Source of the DNA: Hofstenia miamia
Taxonomy: Eukaryota > Xenacoelomorpha > Acoela
Length of the DNA: 64,000 nucleotides
Direction: 5' to 3'
Assembly: GCA_004352715.1 (NCBI GenBank)
Contig: SCFE01000012.1
Location: 1,415,065-1,479,064, forward strand
Shown here: piece after piece, positions 35,401-47,639 of the stretch
Layout of the letters: each line of letters opens with the position of its first letter
How positions within the stretch are numbered: position 1 is the first letter of the stretch
Made by a program: the position numbers and the translations under genes
Notes under the pieces: generated by a model
The model's input: only the letters and a program-made list of their open reading frames with translations
What the model was told of the DNA's origin: nothing
The model's database searches: none

Positions 35401-36690
35401 ATACATTATTCAAAAAGCGTTTTATAGAACTAGTTTTCACGCAAATTCTTGACGTAAGTCTCTCGCTGATTCATTGACTATTGAATTTTCAAACATTCTT
35501 ATGAATCGATTATTGGTTGTATTCGAATAACTTCCAATGACATCACCAATATTTATTTTCTGGGATAATTTTCAATGAGCCTGTCCGTTTATTTCAAATA
35601 AATTTTTGATGAGGTCTTTCCCTCATTGACTAGTTCATCTAAATTTTTGGCTCATCGCTGAAATCACTGACTATTTGAATGAATGTCACAGTGTTATTTA
35701 GTGGTTGTGTGAGCCAGTGCCAATTATGCTTACAATTTTGCAAACGAGGATTTGTTTCAATTCTGTGAAATTATTTTTCTCTATTTTATTTTTGTGTAAA
35801 TTATAGATTTCCTTTTATGGTAAATACGGCAAAAAATTTGGATGATTTCAGAGTAGGCGCCTTCGAATTGGCCTTATTCACTCAATAGTGTACGAGTAGC
35901 AATACAGAAACAAGCGTATTTTAAAGTCCCTACAGTGTTGGCTGAATGTAATTCTATCTGATCAGATCACTTTGAAGACATTGCTTTAAATGTAGTTTTT
36001 TCGTTTTCCAACTAGTTTTGAGAATATATTCATGGTATTGTTCGATTACTTGAACTCTTTTATCTGCTTTACAAATCGTACCTGAATCTGCACAAATAAA
36101 AAATTTCAATTTTGAATTGACTCAGTAATTTAAATTGAAACAAGCATTGAGATTTGCCTTACCTGACCTCTTTTCGCCTGACTGAAAATCATGTTTGATT
36201 CTGCACTAATAAAAATAGAGATAAATTCAATTTCTTCTATGATTTGATAAATAAAATTCACCAAAAAGAAATTTCATCCCACTCGTTTAAAATGGTAAAA
36301 TGTAATTCAACCCAAATCAAGCCCTGGCATAAACTGTGTATTTGTTTTTAAATGATCACTTTATTAATTTTTTTATTTACTAAAATTTACTATTTTTAAA
36401 TCAATTATACCGTAAATTGCAGTTTAGGTATCAATGAAAATTATTTTTTAACTTATCATTTATCAGTGTCTTATTTATTTTCTTAGGATCCCGCTTTTTA
36501 TATGCTCTTTTAAACTATTTTTCAATGCATTTGGTCGTAGGACTGTTTTAATTCCGAGAATATCAAAGCCATTTTTGTTTAAATGCATCATTCTTACAGT
36601 CAAGATAAAGTTTGAACAATTAATTGTTCAATATGTGTTATAATTTTGATAGTTTACGTTAGTGTTGTTTGGTAAATAAAGCTTTTTTAG
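32434..36690. other. POSH intron 6, hosting the AIG1-family gene
   Basis: Outside the antisense gene at 33114-33779 I see no further coding or repeat signal in this 4.3-kb intron. Confidence 0.6.
33114..33779 (-). CDS. AIG1/FAR-17a (ADTRP) family membrane hydrolase
   Basis: Intact 221-residue ORF without introns, on the strand opposite to POSH and inside the POSH intron after exon 6. It has about six hydrophobic segments. The family signature is present: 'IPTSFVVTLLFWALYF' followed by 'LPSWLNHAIHTV', which holds the conserved His; a Thr in the first stretch is the likely nucleophile. Known members hydrolyse fatty-acid esters of hydroxy fatty acids in the membrane. Length is typical (230-245). 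The first Met (33779) gives 'MCTSLHTVMLLRLYH'; a second Met lies at residue 9. A possible AATAAA on this strand lies near 32,951. The lack of introns may mean a retrocopy, but no stop or frameshift is present. Confidence 0.9.
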   Translation of the reverse strand: MCTSLHTVMLLRLYHIILASFYSYILYVDLVYINDPKRVYPKSNKLTFYCYVSCLLYWILSVITDLNGKGKSKLSLMLQSINIPTSFVVTLLFWALYFNDPGNLRDKHFMKMMKNGEVYLPSWLNHAIHTVMCLLLVLEWTLGPKYTFSKKLVFSVNFLSFIIYSIPVFYYGILLNAWPYPFLQNKSMLFITGVFLSTYSLNALILYMFNSFVKDKKAKLS

Positions 36691-36755
36691 TGAAGAATCG
36701 AAACCTGATGCAGTCAATGCCCTGTCGCGACCATTCAAGTACGACAATCTAAGCG
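36691..36755 (+). CDS. POSH: POSH exon 7: linker
   Basis: Small exon between GCTTTTTTAG and GTAAAA. It completes a phase-2 codon and ends in phase 1, encoding 'EESKPDAVNALSRPFKYDNL'. The intron that follows is 130 nt. It is supported by splice sites and phase only; I recognise no motif. Confidence 0.65.
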
Positions 36756-36885
36756 GTAAAATATTTAGAGTATAGATGCTGATTTGCACAGAAGTCAGTA
36801 GTTGATCTCAACATTTCTGTTGACTTTGTCAAAAATGAAATTGATTAATTTTTTCAAAATGCTCTCTTTTTAAACTTAAATTTAG

Positions 36886-37025
36886 GAGCTCATCCATTAG
36901 CCTTTCGTGAATCCAGTCCTGTTGAATTTCGACAGGGAACCATTCTGTTAACTCCGGAAAAACTGCCAAGTGAAAACTCCAACCGCGACTTTGCGCTCTT
37001 CAAAGTAAAGGCGGATTTAGCAAGG
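36886..37025 (+). CDS. POSH: POSH exon 8: linker
   Basis: It lies between AATTTAG and GTATCC, phase 1 in and phase 0 out. It encodes 'GAHPLAFRESSPVEF' and onwards to 'VKADLAR', without a known domain. In this family the region between SH3-3 and SH3-4 is poorly conserved. Confidence 0.65.
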
Positions 37026-38921
37026 GTATCCATTTTCATAGCATTTTCATTGAAAATTGTATTTTACTATTTGGCAACTAACTGTGTCTATATTTTTTTA
37101 CGATTTTAAACATTGCATAATAGTTTGTTTGCAATATTATACCATTTGAATACTTAAAGGTTTGCTTTTTCATATAATAAATTGTACTAATGAATTGAAG
37201 CTTGTGAGCTTAGTTTTGAGAAAATGATTAGCCAAACAAATGCATACTTTTGCAACATGTTTTCACCTTGAGTGAATAGAATTGTCGTAGATTTGCTTTT
37301 TCACTTGATGTACAGTTAAGTCGTGCAATATATGCTAATTCTATCTAATAGCATGTCAATATCTTTTTTATGTATAATTTGATTAAAATTGTCCATTTTT
37401 GGTTAAACTAGTACATAAGTATGTTATTTTTAACGTTCTTTTAATAAGATTGTTTTGATCGAAGGTTTTTCTAACAAAATTACATGATATGTGATCTGGA
37501 AGCGTATTTCTTTAAAATGATTTTTTCTCAAAATTCCCTGAACAATTGCAACTTTTCAGAAAAACTTCTCCACGAATGCTTTTAAACAGATATGTTTCTC
37601 AGATCGAATTGTAAACGTGGAAATGCACCACTTCTAGTTTTGTTTTACGTGTTGTTTCATTTAGACTTTCTCAATCCTATCGTAAGCGAGATTCGTCATT
37701 GTAATTTGTGTCATCTCCTTATACTCATGCTTTACCTACATACTTGCTTCATTCTATGGGACTTTAATCCTTTTTTTTGACGTTGTGAAATTGGTCGTTT
37801 TCCAATGCCATTAGTTAGTTTTTATAGATATTTTACCAAATGCTGAATAACAAAGCTCTTTCCTAAGCAGGTGGAATCATTTCCGGTTAATAAACTCGTC
37901 TATGCATAGACTTGTCTTTGACAAATGATACAGTTCCTTACTTTTTCATTTTGACATTTGAGGTTTCGGGCTAAATTGAATTGAATAAGAGAAAATTTAG
38001 TTTTAAATGGTATGTACTAATGATTGAAACATTCGAGTGTTTGTCTAGCCTTTGCCAGCTTTCAAAGGCATGTTTTATCGCTAATCAACAAACATGTTTC
38101 AAATGCGATTTGTGCATTCGCAAGATTATTGAGAGATCTTTGTTGAACCATTTTATTCTTCAGTATGAATAGTATTTTTTGTGTAGAGATACTTCACAGG
38201 TGTAAATCACACCAGATTTTTTGCCAGGTTATTTTGTACCAAAATTAACGCATTTATTTCTGTTATGAAACAAACAAAATGTATCTGAAGCATGAAACAA
38301 TGCTTGAAATTCAAAAGGTATTTGAAAAAATGGGTCACAGACCAGTTCAACGCATGAACAGACATCAAAATTCTTCTTTAAAAGTTTTTGTAAGTTTTTC
38401 ATTGTTTATTATTGTCTCGAGTTTGACAGTATTTGATAATTAAGCTTTTGAGAAAATGTGGCTTTCTAAATGTGAACAAGGCTTTGATTTGATTGTTTAA
38501 TTTTTTTCATATTTAATTGTAAAAGCGATGACAACAACTGATTCGAAATACAATTTAATTTTTGCTGAATTTGTAAGGATTGCTTCAGATGCATGTACGG
38601 ACATTTCATTGGCTATCACGAGGTCTACCAAATTCAACTTCGCAAAATCACAATTTTGCTCCAAGCGGATGTTCTCATTAATGACGTAGCGTTTCGGTAC
38701 CTAAAGTTCTTGATGAGCATTAATGTGTATTGTATTTGTGTAAAATAAAGTGAATTCATTCACGTTTAATGTTGTTTTCTATTGTTCAGTAAACGTTCTT
38801 ATTTTTAAGTGCCCGTTGATGGGTAATCTCATTGTATATAATTTATATTCTTCATTTTGTACTTTGTTCTTTCATTATTTTCTAAAAGAAATTTGGCTTG
38901 GATTTCTGATGTTTTTTTTAG
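37026..38921. other. POSH intron 8; nothing recognised
   Basis: AT-rich intron. A short frame at 38281-38388 ending at a good donor (GTAAGT) has no usable acceptor and is not included in the model. Confidence 0.55.
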
Positions 38922-39014
38922 TTGAGGATTGACGAAACGATGTCAGCAAGCTCCGAGAACGTTGACACTTCAGGACCGGAGGTTCTCGCAAACATCTATC
39001 CACGAAATTTAAAG
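38922..39014 (+). CDS. POSH: POSH exon 9: linker
   Basis: A 31-codon exon between a strong acceptor (TGTTTTTTTTAG) and GTTAAT, phase 0 at both ends. It encodes a Ser/Glu-rich segment with no recognised motif. It rests on splice signals and phase. Confidence 0.6.
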
Positions 39015-39596
39015 GTTAATATATACTGTTTATGAACATAATAATGTAGCCCATAATCCATTACCTAATATAAATACGATATGCATCCTTGAAAGAATAC
39101 GATTTCAAAATAGTCTCACGAGTAAAGAATGCCCCAACGAAGGAAATACTATTGCGTACACCGCTTTTAGTACTATATTCTTGTACCAGGGATTTGTTGG
39201 TCCCCATCTCTTTTCTCATGTTGGTTCCAGTCTAGACGCATGCCAGTGCCAGTTCCGTCAAATTTTCTTGTTTCATTTTCTGATGTACTACGACATCACA
39301 TTTTTTACTAAAATTAACAAAAAATTATTAGTATTGTAAAATCTTGTGAAATCCGTGGTCCCACTTCCATATGGGTTTCACGCTGACTGAAGTATATAAC
39401 TCAATTAAACGGAATTGTCCCACAGAACTCTAATGTACCCTAGTTGTTCACATTTATATGTAACGTCTCAAAATTCTTTGTTTTAAAAATTATATTCAAA
39501 TATGACGTGTTGGCACATTGTTACTTTTCATAGTAATCCTATTGACATAAAGTTTTTGTTATAATTTTTTTCAGGAGAAATGAAGCAAGTGTTTAG

Positions 39597-39733
39597 CAAA
39601 CTCCTCGTCGTTCGCCTCAATCAAACTTTTTATCATTTCTGAAATCAGCGATGAGAACAAGCCGCAACGAGCACAAAGTTCTCAAGTGTGAAGATTTTCC
39701 ATCCACTGCTTCATCCTCATCAACGACTAAGCT
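39597..39733 (+). CDS. POSH: POSH exon 10: linker before SH3-4
   Basis: The AG at 39595-39596 is used because the better-looking acceptor at 39573-39574 leads to an immediate stop. It encodes 'QTPRRSPQSNFLSFLKSAM' and a Ser/Thr-rich end, then donor GTAATG in phase 2. The phase fits exon 11 exactly. Confidence 0.65.
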
Positions 39734-41381
39734 GTAATGTTTGATTTTTAATTCACCTCGTTAACGTAAATCTTACCACTATTTGTAATTTTTAAGTTTT
39801 TTTTGAAGAAAGTGTTTTTTTAATTTGTCAACTATCGAAATATTTTGAAATTTCCTTTTTAACCTAAAAAATTCAGCTTTCATTTTCAATGCTTTTAGTA
39901 TGTGAAGAGCACCTAGAGAAAGAGGCCCAATTGATACTATTGTTGTTTGGAAGTTATTGCTTTTTAAAAGTAGAAGACCACATTTTTGAAGAAATTCATA
40001 TTCCTACACAATATGGTTTTTGAACTTGTTTTCTTCAAATTTTGAGTACAAAATTTTTAATGAGTTTTTAGCCATTTAAAGTTGGTGCTAAACACTTTGG
40101 CGACCATCTTGGATTTTTGTTGTTAAGTTTTATCATTGTTATTATTAACTAAAATATATTATTGGTAACTAATATATTGTGCAGCAGTTGTTCCAAATAT
40201 ACATTGAATGTGTGTAAAAAACAAAAATCAAAATGGCAAGGTAAAGTAGATGGTTTGGTTTAGATTCACATTTAGAAAATCCATTAAATTTTGTGTGGTG
40301 TTACATAGGTTGAAACGGAAATGGCACATTTTACTTCTAAAGCGAGGTTCGGATGTAAATCAGTTTTTCAGTTTATTGCCTGAACAGATTGAACCTGGTG
40401 CACTGTCAGAAGAACGAGCTCAGTGTTGAAAAAAACAAGTGGCACTAATACTCCCAGCTCAATACCAAGAATCTTTCGCTGCTCCGTAACTTCTGTTAAA
40501 AACTTTCGCAGTTTAGTGTCGTATATCTTGAAAACTGTTTGTGCTACGGCATTATGAATGCAAAAAATGGATTCAGCATAGTGACTAGCCTAGAACAATA
40601 TATTTAAAAAATCCACCTATATTCTTATTAATAACAGAAGCAGCCAGTTTTTATAGACCAATGAGTACATATTTCTTGCACAATACTCTGCACTCTGGAA
40701 GCAAAGTCCGGGGTAACACCCAATATGCATTTATTGAAGATTTTCCTGGCACTTTTCGCTCCGCCTTTCTTTGCATTATTTTGCCTGTTAAAATGTATAG
40801 ATGTCAAAGTTTATGTAGAAATGAGCAGTTTTCTATTAGAGGACAGGCCGCTATTACGTAAGAACCGGTGTTATACAATCAGGACAATAATCAATTTAGG
40901 ATTTTTCATTATACAATAATATACACTATATAGATTAAATCATCAACGTAGGCATAAATTATTCTACAATTGCATTGACGATCAGACATCCTTAATTATC
41001 AATATTAACCCTTGTGTTAAATTTAGTTCCTTGTTAACTTATAGATTTTAAATTTCTAAGACTTTTGTAGTATTACACAAACTTTTTGTTAGAATTCGTA
41101 AATTAGCTGTTTTTCCAAGTTTTTGCGTAATTGCCACCCGCCATCATTGGTTGTGTGTAGATGATGTAACATAACTAAATTTTTAAATGATTACTTTGTT
41201 ACTTTGGTGTTATCGCAATAGTAGTCTTCTCATTCCAATTTATATTGATTTTTAGTAGAATGATTTGCATGTATAATAAACATTTGCTGATTTATATTCA
41301 TGCAGGTTGCTTTTTCTTGTATTATTGATATGCTTTGGAATATTGATAATTATTAACTTTTTTTAAAGATTTTATGTTTAG
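39734..41381. other. POSH intron 10; nothing recognised
   Basis: AT-rich intron without a recognised repeat or gene. The overlapping ORFs around 40661-40919 look like chance frames. Confidence 0.55.
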
Positions 41382-41550
41382 CTATAGAGCAATTGAAAGC
41401 TTTCCATCCATGTCTTCTGAAGAATTATCACTTTCTGTTAATGATCGTGTTATTTTGGAAGAGGACTATGGCAATGGTTGGTGGTATTGCACTTTGCAAA
41501 GAAACGGACACAGGGGTTTAGTGCCAATGTCTTTTTTAGAAAGATGCTAA
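41382..41550 (+). CDS. POSH: POSH exon 11: SH3-4 and stop codon
   Basis: The acceptor is ATGTTTAG at 41381. The exon encodes the C-terminal SH3: 'YRAIESFPSMSSEELSL', 'NGWWYCTLQRNGHRGLVP' and 'SFLERC', then TAA at 41548-41550. Ending the protein directly after the fourth SH3 is typical of POSH. This is the best conserved domain of the gene. Confidence 0.9.
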
Positions 41551-42763
41551 CATGTCGTAAATTTGCTAGTGTAGATTTAGCAGTACATACCCCCATAAAG
41601 ACTTATCGATACTTTCTACAGCATCAAAGTATTTGTTTTTTGTAAGTTTCATTTGAGTTGTTTATCAGTAGATTTAAGGCTTTCATTTTGGGCATTTATA
41701 ATTTTAACGGCAACGATGATTGTGTGATGTACTAATTTTTTATGTTTCCTTTTATTCTCTTGATATACATTGTTTGTCTTTACATATTTTATCAAAACAG
41801 TTGAACCCTCTTTCAAACATGAGTTTTGGTTTAGTTGAAAAAAATAGAACTTAATTTTTCTTTGGGTAAGTGATTATATAAATTTTAATATTTCTGCGCA
41901 TCTGACTGTACTCCCGAGCTGCCGTTACAATTCGTGCTATTATATTTTTGTATGTATTTGTTCTTGGCTTTTAGTGTAACATTAACGAAATCAGGAATTT
42001 TGATGAATTTCAGTTGTGTCGGAATTGATAATGTGTCAATGCTTAATTGTAAAATTCAGAATTTAGTTCTATTTTTATACTTTGTTATGTGCATTTTACA
42101 ATTTTGTTTAACATATTTATTCACGCTTTCCTGTCAAAATAAACGTGGATACTCGTTTGTTTTGCAACATTTTATGTACTATGTTCGAGCAAATCGTTTA
42201 GACGAATCCTTGTTTGCTAACCATAAGAACTGCTTCACAGAATGTTTATATAAAATTAGCAATTGAAAAAAATTCTATGAGATCGTTTAGTGCTTGCATT
42301 ATTATGCCTACAGCAATTCAAGTTTTTAGAATAAATTATATATTTTGGTAGCTCTACATTTGGCAAAATTATTCCATGTTTTTATTAGCCTTCATTTTAA
42401 GGCATTTCTTGACTTATAATATTAGCCAATTTTCCATTAGCTGCATAGTTGATTCAACTGTTGAATTGCAAATGCCCCATGAATCACGCATGGATTACCA
42501 TTTGTGAAAATTTTTTTAACTATTCATTTACTTATTATGTGAGAAATAGTCCATAACCTTGTAGAAATAACATCCCAATTTTCAGAAATACTGCAGTAGT
42601 ATTCCATGGATTAAATTAATGTTATAGTAATAATAATAGTTAATGTTAATGAAATCTACAATCTGTGACATTTTTATATCATTGAAAGATATTGCAATCT
42701 GAAAACAAAAATTTGCTCAATTCAATAAAGTTGAAATAATGTGAGTTTTGCTTTGAAAACATA
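41551..42763. other. POSH 3' flank; no further gene seen
   Basis: Probable 3' untranslated region and spacer. AATAAA-type signals occur near 42331 and 42723. The 110-codon ORF at 41934-42266 has hydrophobic, AT-driven composition and no family resemblance. Confidence 0.5.
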
Positions 42764-43320
42764 GTGGGTTAAACCAAGGCCTACTTTAATCACGGCCTGC
42801 GATTTGCAGTACAAAAAACGAAAAGTAGCAATAAATACTCTTGCAAGTAAGAAATTTGTGTAAATTTTGTAAAAATATCAAATACAAAGAACATCAAAAA
42901 TTCCCATTAAATTTGTGGAATTACAACCATTGTATTTGTTTAGCAACAAAAAAAGGTTCATCAAACAAAGGTTTTCACAGGCAAAGAAGTAAGTTAAATT
43001 TTTAGAAATATTTCATTTCAAAGTAGAAAGATTGGATCCACATTTTTTATGGCGTCAAATCATAAATTTTGATATGCAGAAGGATAGTTTACTGTTAATG
43101 GCCTCATTATATTTGAAAGTGGTTTTTGCAATTATCAAGGAATCAAAGTGCTCCAAAAAGTTCATAGATGTGTACAATAGCTAATTCTTTGATTTGGTTA
43201 CTTAAAATGATCTGTTGAATCAAATCTTGGTTTGTGGCGAAGTGTGTTTGCGGCCTCATTTTTGTTAATTTTACTGCAAATCGCCAGGCCGTGATTACAG
43301 TAGTCCTTGGTTTAACCCAC
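42764..43320. mobile_element. MITE with about 48-bp terminal inverted repeats
   Basis: The left end 42764-42811 starts GTGGGTTAAACCAAGG and contains AATCACGGCCTG. The right end 43272-43320 is its reverse complement with about three differences and a one-base indel. The inside (about 460 bp) has no coding frame. The ends are far more alike than expected by chance. No clear target duplication was found, so the superfamily is open. Confidence 0.9.
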
Positions 43321-44440
43321 AATAATTGTAAACATAATGTTGTTGAATTTCAAGGTATTTACCACAAAACGAATTATTCTTCAGAAGTCAGTAATTATAT
43401 CAATTAAAACTATAGTCAATAAAATATCAATTAACAACTATAATTTGTCCTTAATCGTAAAAGAAAACTTTCGATATAATCGCAACTTTATTATATTATC
43501 AAATGATTACACTAGTGACATTGTTAAATGACCAATTTTTCTTCAAGCAGTTTTTATTGTTTTCATTTGTTGGCATATTTTCAATTTTTGTTGTTCTTTT
43601 CAAAGTAACGGATTAATTTTATTTCGCGATGCAACAATTCCATCTATAAGTAAATGCTTTCTGATATCTCATTGTAAAAATATCATTGTATTTTTACTAG
43701 ATTAATTTATTCATAATATTTATCAATATTAGTAAAAGAATTAAAATTTGCAGAAAAAATATGAATAAAATATTGAATTGGAAAATGTGAATTTTTTTTG
43801 TAGAGAATGATTGAGATATTTTTATAGAAGAGTATGGATTATTTAGTTTGATAGAGCCCAATCAGTTCTATAAACCTGAAAGCAGTAACTAGTTTTTGCT
43901 GATCTACCGTGGTTATATGCATTATATATTCAATTTAATATTACTTTTTGTTTTTTTTGAGAACTTCCTTTAATGCTTCGTAGTGTTCTTATTTTGATGT
44001 TGTAGCAATGTCATCATGAACTGGCAGTCCATTTAGAATATTTGAAAAAATCTCGTTTTTGAGTTCTTCAAATTTTTGTTTTTTTTGGCACTGCGCTGAT
44101 TATAATGTTGCGTCGTGGGTGGATTACTGGACAAGCGGTTTCTTTCAATGATATGTGGTATGGGCAATCGATGCATCCATATCCTTTAAATATGCAATTA
44201 TATTCATTTAAAAAGGTACATATAATTTTTACATTCGGAATCTGCAAAATCAAACGTGGCCTCTACTGATCTCCGGACGCTATTGGAAAATACGCATTTG
44301 AATTCTGAATTGAATGTACCTCTTCATTTGTATTGCCGTTAAGCCGTAATTGTAAGATATCTGCGTCTATGTAAGTGCTTACGCCCAAGATTCAATTTAG
44401 ATGTTCATTCGTTATCAAAAATTTGGTATTTAGCCAATAA
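43321..44440. other. No gene seen
   Basis: AT-rich spacer between the MITE and a LINE relic. No repeat or RNA gene was recognised. Confidence 0.55.
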
Positions 44441-44449
44441 CACAATTGG

Positions 44450-45730
44450 AATGCAGGCCAATTACAGGAGAGCAGGAGCAATGGACTGCTAGTGTTTGAA
44501 TAATATAATTGGTCATCTCTATGTCTGATATTGTTCGAAATAGAGTGGAGTCTTCAATGATACCAAACCTGACTTTTTACACAAATTCTAAAGATTTCAG
44601 ATGACAATCTTTTTCTCCACCCCACACAGAGGATCCATATGTAATAACAGATAGAACCATAGTGGAGTATAATAACTTTAACTCAGCAGCAGGAAAACAG
44701 AGATCTTTTAGTTTTCGGAAAAGGTATTGCATAGATAACGGCTTTTTACATGTTTTATTTATGTGTAGGCTGAAGCCAAAAGATTCATCAATAGTGAATC
44801 CAAGAATTTTGAGATGGCTGACTCTGGGAATTGTAGAATGTGGATTCGGGAAATGTTTACCTTTGTTCTTAATTGATAGTTCCTGTGATTTGCTTTCACA
44901 GAACAAAAATTCGTTTTGTTGGCACCATTCGGTAAGTTGTCTCAGTCCATCTTCCACATTATCATTTAGATTAGAATCACCAAAACAGGCATTGGCATCG
45001 TCAGCAAATTTCACCAAATGTACTATTTTTAAGATTGTTAAAATGGAAATATGCACTGACAATGTTGAAAAATGTGGGAACGCCAACAGATCTTTGTGGA
45101 ACTCCGTGATTAGTAATTAATAAGAAATTTCGACAATGTAGACCTATATCGTGGATCAGCAGATGACAGTACAACGCGACGAAGGCGACAATGAATATCC
45201 ATAAGTGTTAGGATAGTTTGCGTAATGGCGTCAGCACCCTGTACGATTAGAAATTATTGAAATCAAATTTATCCATAGCGATGTTAAACTTAAATTTCCT
45301 TTGCTCGCGCTGATCTCTGAACCATTGAATAATTTTGTGTAGAGTTAGGTTGACAAGCTCATCTTCAGAAAATATACTCGGAACCCAAATATCCTATCCA
45401 ATTTGGAATCCATTCTTGTATTTTCAGATTTCAATTCAATTAAATCAGTGTACTGTAATAACGCAAATGGGTCAAACTGATTGAAATCACCACATATTGC
45501 AAACTGGAGATCAGGAAATTCATCTCTTACCGCAATAAAATGCTCTGTTAAGTGGGTAGTAAACGACCACTTTATATTCCTCTGTATCATTATTCAATTT
45601 TTCAATTGTTACATTGACTGGTCCAAAGCTCGGCAAATTTCGATTGCTTTGAACAAATCGATTGAGCTAATTCTTAAAAGGTGCCCTTGTAGTTTTCATT
45701 TAAAGTGGTTAATAAAATTCTGTTCCAGAT
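44450..45730 (-). pseudogene. LINE relic: endonuclease piece joined to reverse transcriptase C-terminal half
   Basis: On the minus strand, 45590-45345 shows the end of an apurinic-type endonuclease ('FAICGDFNQFD' and 'SKLDRIFG'). Then 45200-44450 shows the RT: 'NHGVPQRSVGVP', then 'VKFADDANACF' with the FADD catalytic core, then 'ILGFTIDE' and 'LLYSTMVLSVITYGSSVW'. The first half of RT between them is missing, so the copy is internally deleted, and there are frameshifts. The motif set is that of CR1/RTE/jockey-like LINEs. Confidence 0.85.
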
Positions 45731-46310
45731 GAGGCTATCTTCTAGGTTGCCAAAGTTGCAAAAGTGAGCACATGTTCTTAAAAGATTGACAAATTGGTCA
45801 ATGCTCATATTGGACACTGTCAACATTTAATTTACTGGGTTTGAGATATTCTAAGCTCATTTTAAAGAATATACCGCTGTCACCATGTAAAGTTATGTAA
45901 AAGCAAGAATTGATAATTTATTAAAATAGATTACACATATCTGTAGGTGCACGTAACAAGTTGTAAACATCAATTGCACTTGTGCTAAGCATGAAATGCA
46001 CATTCGTGGTCTTCATTGCTGGTACCAGTTTCCAAGTATATCCAGCTTATGTGTACTGGTTAATCCAATACCAAGGTAATATACTATTGCAACTTGAAAT
46101 TTTGCACTTGTACATGTTAATCCAAATACACTTATTAGAATGGCTGAAAGCCAATCACCGCTATGTGGTAAAGAGCAGCTAAGCAATCTAGCTTTGCGCT
46201 GATTAGTTCTTGCCCCAGCCTGCATTCTGTGACAGCTGATTACCATACTTTTCAGTGATTCGCTTTTGTGATTTAGTTTTTAAATCATAAGGAATTTCAC
46301 TTGATAAAAG
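45731..46310. other. No gene seen
   Basis: Spacer between a LINE relic and a mariner-type element. No motif was recognised. Confidence 0.5.
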
Positions 46311-47608
46311 TACAGGGTATAAAATCTCAAGGTCAAGATTTCGCGTGCAATTGTATTTTATCTCGAAAATGCAGCATAAACATTTTTGTTTGTTTATCTT
46401 TACTACCAAATAGCATTTTATATTTGCGCACTTTCATTTTAAAAAATGTCGTTTTTTAGTGCAACAACGAGCAAAATGTGCTGCGTGTTTTGAAACACAA
46501 AAAAGTGTAGTTTTAGTGCAACAAAAGTTTAGATCAGTTTTTGGAAGGAATGCTGAAACACCTACAGCTAAGAGTATCCAAAAGTGGCATACAAGACTAA
46601 TGGAAGCAGGCAGTGTACTTGACAAAATAAGAACAAAAGAAAACCCCAAACCTCTGGTGAATCACTTAAAAAGGGCAGGGTCGTCTTTGCTGAAAACCCA
46701 AATTCTTCTTTAAGGCGGGTTGCCCTTGCTACTGGGATGAACAATCAGTTCATACTTGTCTGAAAACTCTTAGATGGCATCCGTATAAACTCCAAACAGT
46801 TCAATCTCTGTGAAAAAGATTATCGGTATCGAAATGACTTCGCAGAAAGAGAAATTGAAAGAATTAAAGATGATAAAAATCATTTACAAAATCTTACTTT
46901 CTCTGATGAAGCACATTTCCATCTGGATGGGAAAGTGAACCGTCATAACTGTCGATACTGGGCTCCTAAAACCCTCACTTGTATTCAGAAAAACCTTTGC
47001 ATTCTCCTAAAACAACAGTTTGGGCTGCAATTTCTAACCAAAAAATGTATGGTCTTTGCTTTTTCGACGAAACAGTAACAAGTGAAGCCTATTTAAAGAT
47101 GTTAAAGGAGCAATTCTACACTGGATTGTCAAGAAAAGAAAAGAGAATAATGTTATTTATGCATGATGGTGCTCCATCTCGTTGGGGACGCATTGTAAGA
47201 AGCTTCCTTGATGAAAAGTTTCAAAACCGATGGATGGGACGAGGATCACCAACAATGCCATGGCTTCCATGATCTCCTGATGTGACTCCCTGTGATTATT
47301 TCCTCGGGTTTTATTAATCACATGTATATGCAAACAAATCAGACAGTATTGATGAACTCAAAGAGCGTATAAGACATGCTTTTACCTTTATAACCAAAGA
47401 TATGCTTCAGGCAGTTTTTGAAAATTACCAAGGTCGTCTTCAATGTTTGATAGATAATGAAGGAGAACATATTGAACTTTATAAAACTGATCATAATTAA
47501 TGCTAATGAGTCCTATTTGTTGAAATTAATTTTTTTTGGTTTTATCCTTTTATATTTATTTTTTTTATTTAAAAATTCAATCTTAACCTTTAGATTTTAC
47601 ACCCTGTA
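46311..47608 (+). mobile_element. Mariner-like element, full length but inactivated
   Basis: The TA at 46311-46312 and 47607-47608 is the target duplication. The ends begin CAGGGTATAAAATCTC on the left and, on the other strand, CAGGGTGTAAAATCTA; they match at 24 of 28 positions counting the TA. The 1294-bp body holds a transposase in several frames. First is an N-terminal helix-turn-helix of the DUF4817 type (46459-46640, 'KSIQKWHTRLMEAGSV'). Then come 'LTFSDEAHFHLDG' (first Asp), 'LFMHDGAPSRWGR' (second Asp), 'SPDVTPCDYFL' (third acidic residue) and a C-terminus ending near 47500. Multiple frameshifts and stops show that it is dead. Confidence 0.9.
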
Positions 47609-47639
47609 TATTTTAATGCACCAGCTGTGAATCATACTC

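Larger units (their letters stand above)
22675..41550 (+). other. POSH: Gene span: POSH/SH3RF-like RING and four-SH3 E3 ubiquitin ligase
   Basis: Eleven exons are described separately. Every junction is GT-AG and all phases agree: 2, 2, 0, 0, 1, 2, 1, 0, 0, 2. The total is 1578 nt with the shorter exon 1 (525 residues), or 1596 nt with the longer. The domain order is RING, SH3-1, SH3-2, basic Ser-rich linker, SH3-3, linker, SH3-4, as in the POSH/SH3RF family, whose members are scaffolds for Rac-JNK signalling and RING E3 ligases. The product is clearly shorter than the 800-900 residues usual in the family, so exons may be missing from this model. SH3-1 and SH3-2 are strongly diverged. The acceptor-like TTTTTAG 7 bp before the ATG suggests an upstream untranslated exon. 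Confidence 0.85.

Noticed and set aside
38281-38388. Possible extra POSH exon ending at GTAAGT
   Set aside because: No acceptor AG gives an open frame into it, and exons 8 and 9 already join in phase without it.
41934-42266. 110-codon ORF behind POSH
   Set aside because: Hydrophobic AT-driven composition, no resemblance to a family, position in the probable 3' flank.
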